The notes: generated from the sequence alone by a model not told the origin. 8,344 nt of DNA from Gammaproteobacteria bacterium (GCA_025360985.1 JANYBA010000295.1:1-8344), one strand, 5' to 3'. Positions 1 to 6,446 are shown, numbered from the stretch's first letter. A program made the numbers and translations.

Positions 1-686
1 CTTCCAGCATCAAGGTGGCCGAAGCGGCCAAGGTGATAGAAAACACCCAGCGGGATCTCAACATAGCTTTCATGAACGAGCTTGCGCTGATCTTCGACCG
101 GATGGGGATAGACACCAATGAGGTGCTGGAAGCTGCCGGCACCAAGTGGAATTTCATGCCGTTCCGCCCGGGCCTGGTCGGTGGCCACTGCATCAGCGTC
201 GATCCCTACTACCTCACGCACAAGGCGCAGGAACTCGGCTACCAGCCCGAGGTAATCCTGGCCGGCCGGCGCATCAACGACGGCATGGGCCCCTACGTCG
301 CCGCGCAGGTCTTGCGCCTGATGCTCGATGCCGGAATCAATCCGACCGGCGCGCGAGTGCTGGTGCTTGGCCTGGCCTTCAAAGAAAACTGCCCGGACCT
401 GCGCAATACCCGGGTCGTCGATGTCGTGCGTGAACTGTCCGCGTGTAATGCCGTGGTCGAAGTACACGACCCATGGGTGGATGCGGCGGCGGCGCACGAG
501 GAATACGGGCTGACCCTGGTCGAGCATCCAGAGCGGGGCAGTTACGATGCCGTCGTGCTCGCCGTCGGGCACCGCCAGTTCGCGGCGCTGGGCGCGGCCG
601 GCGTGCGCGCGTTCGGCAAACCCGGTGCCGTGGTCTACGACGTCAAGTCGGTGTTGCCGCAGGGCAGCGCGGACGGGAGGCTGTGA
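1..686 (+). CDS. Nucleotide-sugar dehydrogenase (TviB/WbpO type), 3' part
   Basis: C-terminal part of an NAD-dependent UDP-sugar 6-dehydrogenase, which oxidises C6 of a UDP-hexose (UDP-GlcNAc, UDP-GalNAc or UDP-Glc) to a uronic acid in the cytoplasm for surface polysaccharide synthesis. The reading frame is open from base 3 and the N-terminal Rossmann domain lies outside the window, so no start is visible. What is seen: the central dimerisation helix ([20 protein letters not shown]), then [12 protein letters not shown] with the expected catalytic Cys codon at 189-191, then the C-terminal UDP-binding domain with [17 protein letters not shown] and VHDPW. These are family hallmarks of the UDP-Glc/GDP-Man dehydrogenase superfamily, and the [15 protein letters not shown] stretch resembles TviB/WbpO (Vi antigen and O-antigen enzymes). 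The stop TGA (684-686) shares one base with the ATG of the downstream epimerase, so the two are co-translated. The exact sugar substrate cannot be fixed from this part. Confidence 0.9.
   Translation, partial: SSIKVAEAAKVIENTQRDLNIAFMNELALIFDRMGIDTNEVLEAAGTKWNFMPFRPGLVGGHCISVDPYYLTHKAQELGYQPEVILAGRRINDGMGPYVAAQVLRLMLDAGINPTGARVLVLGLAFKENCPDLRNTRVVDVVRELSACNAVVEVHDPWVDAAAAHEEYGLTLVEHPERGSYDAVVLAVGHRQFAALGAAGVRAFGKPGAVVYDVKSVLPQGSADGRL
675..680 (+). promoter_or_regulatory. Ribosome binding site of the epimerase
   Basis: GGGAGG lies 5 bases before ATG 686. It supports that start over the in-frame ATG at 473, which would extend the protein by 71 residues back into the dehydrogenase gene. Confidence 0.7.
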
Positions 687-1693
687 TGAAGGTACTGGTC
701 ACCGGCACCGCCGGCTTCATCGGTTCGCATGTGGCGATGCGCCTGCTCGAGCGCGGCGATGAAGTGATCGGCTTGGACAACTTGAGCGACTATTACGACG
801 TCAATTTGAAGCGGGCGCGACTGGCCCGTTTCGCCGACCAACCGGGCTACACGCACGTCACGGCCGACCTCGCCGATCGGTCCGCGGTCGAAGCGATCTT
901 CGCGCAACACCGGCCGACCCGCGTGATCAACCTGGCGGCGCAGGCCGGCGTGCGCTATGCCGCCGAGAACCCGCACGTCTATGTCAGCAGCAACATCACC
1001 GGTTTCCTGCATGTGCTCGAAGGCTGCCGGCAGCACGGCGTCGAACACCTGGTGTTCGCATCGACCAGTTCGGTCTACGGCGCCAATACCCGGATGCCGT
1101 TTTCCGAGCACCAGCCCACCGAGCACCCGCTGACCCTGTACGCAGCGAGCAAGAAAGCCAACGAAGTGATGGCGCACAGCTATGCCCATCTGTACGGCAT
1201 TCCGGGCACCGGCCTGCGTTTCTTCACCGTCTACGGTCCGTGGGGCAGGCCAGACATGGCGCTGTTCCTGTTCACCAAGGCGATCCTCGCCGGCGAACCG
1301 ATCAAAGTCTTCAACCATGGCCGGCACAAGCGCAGCTTCACCTACATCGATGACATCGTCGAAGGCGTGGTGCGCACGCTCGACCGGGTGCCGTTGGCGA
1401 ATCCGGACTGGCGTGGCGACGCGCCCGATCCGGCGACCAGCAGCGCTCCCTACCGGCTCTACAACATCGGCAACGAACGGCCGGTGGAGCTATTGCGTTA
1501 CATCGAAGTGCTCGAGCAATGCCTGGGCCGCAAGGCGCGCATGGAGATGCTGCCGCTGCAGGCCGGCGACGTGCCGGACACCGAGGCCGACGTGACCGAC
1601 TTGGTCGCCCGCGTCGGCTACCGGCCGGTGGTGTCGGTGGAAGAAGGCGTCGAGCGCTTCGTGCGCTGGTACCGCGATTACCACCGCACCTGA
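686..1693 (+). CDS. UDP-glucuronate 4-epimerase-like NAD-dependent epimerase
   Basis: 335-residue extended short-chain dehydrogenase/reductase, the usual length for CapI/LpsL/GAE-type UDP-glucuronate 4-epimerases that interconvert UDP-GlcA and UDP-GalA using bound NAD. Seen: the Rossmann motif TGTAGFIG at residues 6-13, the acidic NAD-ribose strand end LDNLSDYYD near 30-38, [10 protein letters not shown] at 82-91, STSSVYG at 126-132, the catalytic pair Tyr152 and Lys156 in YAASK, and [17 protein letters not shown] followed by [18 protein letters not shown], all typical of this subgroup. The start at 686 is chosen because the protein opens with the nucleotide-binding strand MKVLVTG and has a good ribosome binding site. 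It overlaps the dehydrogenase stop by one base (TGATG), so the pair probably makes and epimerises a UDP-uronic acid for an exopolysaccharide, capsule or LPS. An N-acetylated substrate (TviC-like activity) is possible, but the sequence looks closer to the glucuronate type. It ends 7 bases from a convergent peptidase gene with no terminator between them. Confidence 0.9.
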   Translation: MKVLVTGTAGFIGSHVAMRLLERGDEVIGLDNLSDYYDVNLKRARLARFADQPGYTHVTADLADRSAVEAIFAQHRPTRVINLAAQAGVRYAAENPHVYVSSNITGFLHVLEGCRQHGVEHLVFASTSSVYGANTRMPFSEHQPTEHPLTLYAASKKANEVMAHSYAHLYGIPGTGLRFFTVYGPWGRPDMALFLFTKAILAGEPIKVFNHGRHKRSFTYIDDIVEGVVRTLDRVPLANPDWRGDAPDPATSSAPYRLYNIGNERPVELLRYIEVLEQCLGRKARMEMLPLQAGDVPDTEADVTDLVARVGYRPVVSVEEGVERFVRWYRDYHRT

Positions 1694-1700
1694 GGCGAAC

Positions 1701-3194
1701 TCAGCAGCAGCCGTGGTCCCCGAATGAGGACTCGCCCGCTTGCGCGCCGACGCCGCGGGTGAGCCCCGCTTCGCTGGCGTGGAAGTGTTCGGCGACCACG
1801 CGGGCAACCGCGGCGGTGACCTTCTTGCCAGTCGGGATGTGCAGGAATTCGTTCGGGCCGTGGGCATTCGAATGCGGTCCGAGCACGCCGGTGATCATGA
1901 ACTGCGCGCCCGGGAATTTCTCGCCGAGCATGCCCATGAAAGGGATCGTGCCGCCTTCGCCCATGTACATCGCCGGGGCGCCGAAACATTCCTGGCTGGC
2001 GCGGTCGATCGCCGTTTCCAGCCAGGGCGCCAGCACCGGCGCGTTCCAACCGGTGGACGACTTTTCCACCTCGAATTCGACCCGCGCGCCGTACGGCGGG
2101 TGCTCGGTGAGCAGGCGCTGGAGCGTCTCGCTGGCCATTTTCGGATTCAGTGTCGGCGGCAGCCGGAGGCTGAGCTTCACCGCTGTCTGCGGCCGCAGCA
2201 CGTTGCCGGCATTGCCCAGCGGCGGCAGGCCATCGGCGCCGGTGATCGACAGCATCGGCCGCCAGGTGCGGTTGAGCACCAACTCGGTGAGATTGGGCGA
2301 CATCGGCACGATGTCGGGCAGCCACGGGAATTTGTCGTAGACCGCGGTCCCCAGCACATCGGCCGCGCGCTCGGCCTGGGCCAGGCGGTCGGCAGGAACC
2401 TCCACGTGCAACTCCGACAACAGGATCGTGCCGGTGGTTTCGTCCTCGAGGCGCGACAGCAATTGCCGCAGCAGGCGGAAGCTCGACGGCACGATGCCGG
2501 AGGCGTCGCCGGAATGCACGCCTTCGCTCAGCACACTGACGCGCAGGTTGCCGCCGGCGATGCCGCGGAGCGAAGTCGTGCACCAGAGCTGGTCGTAGTT
2601 GGCGCAGCCCGAATCCAGGCAAACGACCAGCGACGGCGTGCCGATGCGTTCCGCGAGGTGGTCGACGTAGTAGGGGAGGTCGTAGCTGCCCGATTCCTCG
2701 CAGGCCTCGATCAGCACCACGCAGCGTTGGTGCGGGTGGCCTTGCTCGCGCAGGGCCTGGATCGCGGTCAGCGAGCCGAACAGCGCGTAGCCGTCGTCGG
2801 CGCCGCCGCGGCCGAACAATTTGTCGCCGCGGATGACCGGGGTCCAGGGGCCGAGGCCGTCGGCCCAGCCGGTCATTTCCGGCTGCTTGTCCAGGTGCCC
2901 GTAGAGCAGGACGCAATCGTCGGAAGGCGTGCTGGTGCCGAAAGCCGGGATTTCGATGAAGATCAGCGGCGTGCGCCCGGTCAGGCGCACGACTTCGAGT
3001 TTCATGCCGGCGATCGGCTGCTTCCGGGCCCAATCGGCGAGCAGGTCGGTGGCGGCATCCATGAAGCCATGGGTCTGCCAGCTGCTGTCGAACATCGGCG
3101 ACTTGTTCGGGATGCGGATGTATTCGACCAGCTTCGGGACGATTTCGCCGTCCCAAGCCTCGCCGACGAAGCTGGCGATCTTGGCGCTATCCAT
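1701..3194 (-). CDS. M20 family metallopeptidase (dipeptidase-like)
   Basis: 497-residue zinc-dependent peptidase of family M20 (carboxypeptidase/dipeptidase superfamily, CNDP-like architecture), expected to hydrolyse small peptides. All metal and catalytic positions of the family can be placed: His100 and catalytic Asp102 in YGHLDKQP, bridging Asp133 in GRGGADDG, the general base and ligand pair Glu166/Glu167 in EACEESGS, Asp194 in CLDSG, and the final His445 in PHSNAHGPNE. His227 in GVHSGD marks the start of the lid/dimerisation domain, which runs to about residue 390. The frame stays open upstream to 3353, but ATG 3194 is preferred: it has an AAGGAG site, and the upstream extension looks like translated leader. 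No signal peptide is seen, so it is probably cytoplasmic. The protein ends in an unusual Gly-Asp-His-Gly-Cys-Cys. It stands alone, divergent from the ComEA-like gene and convergent with the epimerase. The true substrate is unknown. Confidence 0.93.
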   Translation of the reverse strand: MDSAKIASFVGEAWDGEIVPKLVEYIRIPNKSPMFDSSWQTHGFMDAATDLLADWARKQPIAGMKLEVVRLTGRTPLIFIEIPAFGTSTPSDDCVLLYGHLDKQPEMTGWADGLGPWTPVIRGDKLFGRGGADDGYALFGSLTAIQALREQGHPHQRCVVLIEACEESGSYDLPYYVDHLAERIGTPSLVVCLDSGCANYDQLWCTTSLRGIAGGNLRVSVLSEGVHSGDASGIVPSSFRLLRQLLSRLEDETTGTILLSELHVEVPADRLAQAERAADVLGTAVYDKFPWLPDIVPMSPNLTELVLNRTWRPMLSITGADGLPPLGNAGNVLRPQTAVKLSLRLPPTLNPKMASETLQRLLTEHPPYGARVEFEVEKSSTGWNAPVLAPWLETAIDRASQECFGAPAMYMGEGGTIPFMGMLGEKFPGAQFMITGVLGPHSNAHGPNEFLHIPTGKKVTAAVARVVAEHFHASEAGLTRGVGAQAGESSFGDHGCC

Positions 3195-3203
3195 GAACGG
3201 TGG

Positions 3204-3209
3204 CTCCTT
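3204..3209 (-). promoter_or_regulatory. Ribosome binding site of the M20 peptidase
   Basis: On the minus strand this reads AAGGAG, 9 bases before the ATG at 3194. It decides the start against the longer open frame that continues upstream to 3353. Confidence 0.75.
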
Positions 3210-3239
3210 GGGGTTCCGGTAGGAAATCACCGACCCCGC

Positions 3240-3268
3240 TTGGGTCGATCTTCGCCAGTGATTATGAC
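3240..3268 (+). promoter_or_regulatory. Possible sigma-70 promoter for the ComEA-like gene
   Basis: TTGGGT (3240-3245), a 17-base spacer, then TATGAC (3263-3268). The spacing is right, but the hexamers match consensus only 3/6 and 4/6. On the opposite strand the same spot (3261-3266) reads CATAAT, a 5/6 match to a -10 box pointing at the M20 gene, though without a convincing -35. This is the most AT-rich patch in the 174-base divergent region 3195-3368. The call is by eye only. Confidence 0.25.
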
Positions 3269-3315
3269 GAATCGGATGATGGAGATGCCCGTGCCCCATG
3301 TCGAGACTGGGTTCA

Positions 3316-3339
3316 CCGGCACGGCCCGCGCCGCGCCGG
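3316..3339 (+). other. GC-rich imperfect hairpin in the ComEA leader
   Basis: Two 9-base arms, CCGGCACGG (3316-3324) and CCGCGCCGG (3331-3339), pair with one mismatch around a 6-base loop. The hairpin ends 29 bases before ATG 3369 and has no T-run, so it is not a terminator. It could affect translation of the leader or be a chance product of high GC. Confidence 0.3.
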
Positions 3340-3357
3340 ACCACCCATTCCAATACT

Positions 3358-3362
3358 AGGAG
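3358..3362 (+). promoter_or_regulatory. Ribosome binding site of the ComEA-like gene
   Basis: AGGAG with a 6-base spacer to ATG 3369. It fixes the start of the short exported protein. Confidence 0.75.
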
Positions 3363-3368
3363 CTCTCC

Positions 3369-3698
3369 ATGAAGTCGTTCGCCCTGATCCTGAAGTCCCT
3401 CGTCCTGTCCGCCCTGCTGGTCGGTTCAGCTTTTGCCGCCGAGAAGGTCAATATCAACACCGCCGATGCGCCGACCCTGGACCGCGTCCTCGTCGGCGTC
3501 GGCCCGAGCAAGGCCGAAGCGATCGTCGCCTACCGCAAGGCCAATGGCGCCTTCCGCAGCGCCGACCAGCACGCCTCGGTCAAAGGCATCGGCCTGGCCA
3601 CGATCGAAAAGAACCGCGACCGCATCGTCGTCGCTGGCGGCGCCGCGCCGGCGCCCGCGCGTCCGGCTCCGGCGGCGAAGCCCGCTGCCCACCACTGA
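3369..3698 (+). CDS. ComEA-like helix-hairpin-helix protein, exported
   Basis: 109-residue small DNA-binding protein of the ComEA family, whose members bind incoming double-stranded DNA in the periplasm during natural transformation. Seen: an N-terminal signal peptide (Lys2, hydrophobic stretch about residues 4-20, likely cleavage after Ala-Phe-Ala at 23), then VNINTADAPTL at 27-37, the family's opening strand. Two helix-hairpin-helix elements follow, GVGPSKAEAIVAYR near 43-56 and KGIGLATIEKNRDRI near 72-86. An Ala/Pro-rich tail from about 92 ends in His-His and looks disordered. There is no separate membrane anchor domain as in the longer Bacillus ComEA, and the length fits the solo ComEA proteins common in gammaproteobacteria. 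It is transcribed alone, divergent from the M20 gene, with a clear ribosome binding site and a strong inverted repeat 4 bases after its stop. A role in DNA uptake is inferred from the family, as no other competence gene is in view. Confidence 0.88.
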   Translation: MKSFALILKSLVLSALLVGSAFAAEKVNINTADAPTLDRVLVGVGPSKAEAIVAYRKANGAFRSADQHASVKGIGLATIEKNRDRIVVAGGAAPAPARPAPAAKPAAHH

Positions 3699-3701
3699 GC
3701 T

Positions 3702-3768
3702 AGAAAAAGGGGTCAGATCCCTTTTCGGTTGAGGCATCCCATGGAAAAGGGATCTGACCCCTTTTTCT
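3702..3768. repeat. REP/BIME-like perfect inverted repeat
   Basis: Two perfect 25-base inverted arms (3702-3726 and 3744-3768) flank a 17-base loop (3727-3743). The arm core is AAAAAGGGGTCAGATCCC followed by TTTTC. Each arm is also a small palindrome, AAAAGGG and CCCTTTT around GTCAGAT, so the element is two REP-like units head to head, the BIME arrangement. From memory, GGGGTCAGA-type motifs with A/T flanks are found around Y1 (REP-associated, IS200-like) transposase genes in Xanthomonadaceae and other proteobacteria. No transposase is present here, so this would be a non-autonomous copy moved or maintained in trans. It fills most of the gap between the ComEA-like gene and the HutD gene. No second copy was seen in the window. 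Confidence 0.75.
3702..3768 (+). terminator. Possible terminator of the ComEA-like gene
   Basis: The same inverted repeat starts 4 bases after the ComEA stop and its right arm ends in CCCCTTTTTCT, giving a long stable stem with U residues near its 3' end. The symmetry means it could act in both directions. The U-run lies inside the stem rather than after it, so this is not a textbook intrinsic terminator. Confidence 0.35.
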
Positions 3769-3811
3769 CTACGCGCTTGATCGGGTGCATGGGTGCTTCC
3801 ACAATCCACCC

Positions 3812-4393
3812 ATGCGCATCACCTTGCTGCCCGCCAACGAATACACCCGCGTTCGCTGGAAGAACGGCCTGGGCTGGACCCGCGAAATCCTGCGCGTTCC
3901 CCAGGATGCACCGGAGTGGGACTGGCGCGTTTCGATCGCCGAAGTCGACCAGGGCGGCCCGTTCTCGATCTTCGAAGGCTGCGAGCGCGAGCTGGTGTTG
4001 TTGTCCGGCAATGGCATGCGCCTGGACTTCGACGATGGCCAATCCATCGAATTGCAGCCACCGCATGGCAAGCACCAGTTCTCCGGCGAGCGGCCCCTGG
4101 CGGCCGAACTGATTTCCGGCCCGACCACCGATTTCAACCTGATCTGGCGGCGCGACCGGATCGCCACGCAACTCCTGCACCGGCCCTTGGTCGGACCGAT
4201 GCTGTTCTTCGCCGAACCGGGCGTGTCGTGGTTCGTTTACCAGCTCGCCGGGCGCGCCGAGATCAGGGACCAGGCCCAGCCGGCGATGCTGGAGACCGGC
4301 GACTCGGCGCTGTTGCAACCGTCAGGCCGCAGCCACCGCCTGGTACTCGACGGCGGCGGCGAAGTGCTGCTGGCGCGCATCGCAACGCGCTGA
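3812..4393 (+). CDS. HutD/Ves family protein
   Basis: 193-residue HutD/Ves family protein with a double-stranded beta-barrel (cupin-like) fold. Family members are linked to histidine utilisation (HutD in Pseudomonas) or to stress (Ves in E. coli), but no firm biochemical activity is established. Seen: the opening signature WKNGLGWTREI at 16-26, WRVSIAEVDQGGPFSIFEG at 38-56, the LLSGNGMRLDF strand at 63-73, and FSGERPLAAELISGPTTDFN at 90-109, matching the family order. ATG 3812 is chosen because MRITLLP leads straight into the conserved N-terminus. A GTG at 3785 would add 9 residues. Neither start has a good ribosome binding site, so the start is less certain than the function. There are no hut genes nearby, so a role in histidine breakdown is not supported by context. 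It follows the REP-like repeat, and its stop abuts that of the convergent Rieske gene. Confidence 0.88.
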   Translation: MRITLLPANEYTRVRWKNGLGWTREILRVPQDAPEWDWRVSIAEVDQGGPFSIFEGCERELVLLSGNGMRLDFDDGQSIELQPPHGKHQFSGERPLAAELISGPTTDFNLIWRRDRIATQLLHRPLVGPMLFFAEPGVSWFVYQLAGRAEIRDQAQPAMLETGDSALLQPSGRSHRLVLDGGGEVLLARIATR

Positions 4394-4708
4394 TCAGCGG
4401 TCGTCGCGGGTCCAGACGGCGTCGGCATCGACGGCCACCGGGAACTTCGCGGTCGGCAGGTAGGCCGGCGCGCACAGCGCTTCTCCGGTGCGGACATCGA
4501 ATTTGGCGCCATGGCGCGGGCACTCCACCGAGAATCCCTCGATCGGACCGCCGGCCAGTTCGCCGCCATCGTGCGTGCAGACGTCCTCGATGGCGTAGAG
4601 CTCGCCGTCGATATTGAACACCGCGATCGCGGTATCGCCATCGAAGGCGACCTGGAATTCGCCGGGCAGCAATTCGGAGGTAGCGCAGACCCGGATCCAG
4701 CCGTTCAC
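4394..4708 (-). CDS. Rieske-type [2Fe-2S] ferredoxin
   Basis: 104-residue soluble Rieske ferredoxin (BphF/NirD-like, often annotated as the ferredoxin subunit of a non-haem iron oxygenase), a one-electron carrier. The cluster ligands are all present: Cys44-x-His46 in CTHDGGEL and Cys63-x2-His66 in CPRHGAKFD, separated by 16 residues as the family requires. There is no signal peptide or membrane segment, so it is cytoplasmic. The start is GTG 4708, which overlaps the acetyltransferase stop by 4 bases (GTGA); only a weak GGA precedes it, so translation probably depends on coupling. It is the last gene of the SUF operon. No oxygenase or reductase partner is in view, and the context suggests a redox role in Fe-S assembly or a client of it (inference). 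Its stop directly touches the stop of the convergent HutD gene. Confidence 0.9.
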   Translation of the reverse strand: MNGWIRVCATSELLPGEFQVAFDGDTAIAVFNIDGELYAIEDVCTHDGGELAGGPIEGFSVECPRHGAKFDVRTGEALCAPAYLPTAKFPVAVDADAVWTRDDR

Positions 4709-5229
4709 AACGGCTTTTCCAGGATCTCGAAGCGCAGGTCGGCGCGCTTGGGCATGCCGAAATTATCGTCGTCGTACGGGAAAGGCTTCTTGATGCCGGT
4801 TCGGCGGTAGCCTCTGCGCTCGTAGTACGCGATGAGCTCATCGCGGATATCGAGGACGGACATGCGCATCGCGTTCATGCCCCATTCTCCGCGGGCGACG
4901 CGCTCGGCTTCGGCCAGCACCGCCTTGCCGATGCCGCCCGCCTGTTGGGTCGGATCGACCGAAAACATGCCGAAATAGCCGGCGTCGTCCTCGACCGCCA
5001 CGTGCGCGCAAGCAATCAGTTCGCCGTCGCGTTCGGCCAAGACGATGCGGCTGCGCGATTGCACAAGGATCGCCTCGATCTCGTCGGGACCGGTGCGACG
5101 ACCATCGAGGAAATCGGCCTCGGTGGTCCAGCCGGCGCGGCTGGCGTCGCCGCGGTAGGCCGATTCGACGAGGGCGACGACTGCCGCAATATCGGCCGCG
5201 GCGGCGGCTCGAAACACAAGAGGGCTCAT
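4705..5229 (-). CDS. GNAT family N-acetyltransferase in the SUF operon
   Basis: 174-residue single-domain GCN5-related acetyltransferase, which would move an acetyl group from acetyl-CoA to an amine; the acceptor is unknown. Seen: N-terminal strand and helix FRAAAAADIAAVVALVESAY at 6-25, the central strand ELIACAHVAVE near 70-80, then motif A, YFGMFSVDPTQQAGGIGKAV, with the pyrophosphate-binding signature Q-x-x-G-x-G at residues 96-101. The C-terminal motif B region YYERRGYRRTG at 135-145 follows. ATG 5229 overlaps the SufS stop by 4 bases (ATGA) and has an AGGA at 5239-5242, so expression is tied to SufS. The stop overlaps the Rieske start. Being sandwiched between sufS and a Fe-S protein suggests a link to the operon, but nothing in the sequence names the substrate. 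Confidence 0.88.
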   Translation of the reverse strand: MSPLVFRAAAAADIAAVVALVESAYRGDASRAGWTTEADFLDGRRTGPDEIEAILVQSRSRIVLAERDGELIACAHVAVEDDAGYFGMFSVDPTQQAGGIGKAVLAEAERVARGEWGMNAMRMSVLDIRDELIAYYERRGYRRTGIKKPFPYDDDNFGMPKRADLRFEILEKPL

Positions 5230-6446
5230 CCGAGCATTTTCCTGACCTTGTCGATGGTCGTGACCAGCGCATCTATCTCCGTGGTCGTATTGTAGAAGGC
5301 CAGCGAAGCCCGGCAGGTGGCCGGCACGCCGTAGAACTGCATCAGCGGATGCGCGCAGTGGTGGCCGGAACGCACCGCGATGCCTTCAAGGTCGAGCAGG
5401 GTGGCGAGGTCGTGGGCATGCGCGCCCTCGACCAGGAAGGAAATCAACGCGGCTTTCTGTTGCGCCTGGCCGATGATGCGCAGGCCAGGAACCATCGACA
5501 GCCTCTCGGTCGCGTAAGCCAGCAGCGACTGCTCGCGCGCTTCGATCGCGGCCATGCCCAGCGCCGACAGATAGTCCACGGCCGCGCCGAGCCCGACCAC
5601 ACCGGCGATATTGGGCGTGCCCGCTTCGAACTTGTGCGGCGGGTCGTTGAAGGTGGTCTTCTCGAAGCGCACTTCCTTGATCATTTCGCCGCCGCCGAGG
5701 AAGGGCGGCATCGCCAGCCAGTGTTCGCGCCGCGCCCAAAGGCCGCCGGTGCCGGTCGGGCCGAGCATCTTGTGGCCGGTGAAGGCGTAGAAATCGCAAC
5801 CCAGCGCGGCGATGTCGACCGGACGGTGCGGCACCGCCTGAGATCCGTCGACCACGGTCGCGATCCCGCGTCGGCGCGCCTCGCGGCAGATCTCGGCGAT
5901 CGGGTTCACCGTGCCGAGCACGTTCGACACGTGGGTCACGCCGAGGATCTTCACTTCCGGCGTCATGGCTTTCCACAAGGCGTCGAGATCGAGCTCGCCA
6001 GCGGGCGTGATCTCGGCGACCTTGATGGTCGCGCCGCAGCGTTCGGCGATCAGTTGCCAGGGCACGATATTGGCATGGTGTTCCATGCGCGTGAGCAGGA
6101 TCGTCTCGCCCGGCCGCAGCCGGGGCAGGGCGAAGCTGTAGGCGACCAAGTTGATCGCTTGCGTGGTGCCCGAGGTCAGTACGAGATCGTCGGGCCGCAC
6201 GTTCAGGAATGCGGCGAGTCGCTTGCGCGCGCCTTCGTAGGATTCGGTCGCCTCGCCACCGAGCGTATGCACCGCGCGCGACACGTTGGCATTGTGGCGC
6301 CGGTAGAAATCGTCGACCGCCTCGATCACGGCGGCGGGTTTTTGCGAAGTATTGGCCGAGTCGAGGTAGACCAGGGGCTTGCCGTGCACGCGTCGCGACA
6401 AAACCGGGAAATCGGCGCGCCGCGCCTGCCAGTCGATCGCCGTCAC
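5226..6446 (-). CDS. sufS: Cysteine desulfurase SufS
   Basis: 406-residue PLP-dependent group II cysteine desulfurase, which removes sulfur from L-cysteine as an enzyme persulfide for Fe-S cluster assembly. The PLP lysine is Lys226 in FTGHKMLGP; the catalytic Cys364 lies in RSGHHCAHP, the short-loop form typical of SufS; His123 (MEHHANIVPW), Asp200 and Gln203 (VVDGSQAVPH) and Arg379 (CRASLAFYN) complete the active site. As I recall E. coli SufS, both length and these positions coincide with it. The start is GTG 6446, overlapping the SufD stop by 4 bases (GTGA), with GGAG 8 bases upstream. The frame stays open much further upstream, but that part lies inside sufD and is not protein-like. No SufE or SufU sulfur acceptor is visible here; one may be elsewhere in the genome. 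Confidence 0.96.
   Translation of the reverse strand: MTAIDWQARRADFPVLSRRVHGKPLVYLDSANTSQKPAAVIEAVDDFYRRHNANVSRAVHTLGGEATESYEGARKRLAAFLNVRPDDLVLTSGTTQAINLVAYSFALPRLRPGETILLTRMEHHANIVPWQLIAERCGATIKVAEITPAGELDLDALWKAMTPEVKILGVTHVSNVLGTVNPIAEICREARRRGIATVVDGSQAVPHRPVDIAALGCDFYAFTGHKMLGPTGTGGLWARREHWLAMPPFLGGGEMIKEVRFEKTTFNDPPHKFEAGTPNIAGVVGLGAAVDYLSALGMAAIEAREQSLLAYATERLSMVPGLRIIGQAQQKAALISFLVEGAHAHDLATLLDLEGIAVRSGHHCAHPLMQFYGVPATCRASLAFYNTTTEIDALVTTIDKVRKMLG

Noticed and set aside
1694..1700. A terminator between the epimerase and the M20 peptidase
   Set aside because: Only 7 bases separate the two stops, and no stem with a T-run is seen there.
3195..3353. N-terminal extension of the M20 peptidase by 53 residues
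   Set aside because: ATG 3194 has an AAGGAG site at proper spacing; the extension shows no signal peptide or family similarity.
1740..3359. 539-codon open frame on the plus strand opposite the M20 peptidase
   Set aside because: It is antisense to a clear M20 gene in GC-rich DNA, its protein is rich in Arg/Ala/Gly/His with no recognisable domain, and it has no ribosome binding site. Only its last 27 codons lie outside the peptidase gene.
3741..3780. ATG at 3741 inside the repeat as a start of a further protein
   Set aside because: It lies in the loop and right arm of the inverted repeat, has no ribosome binding site, and its frame runs out of register with the HutD gene.
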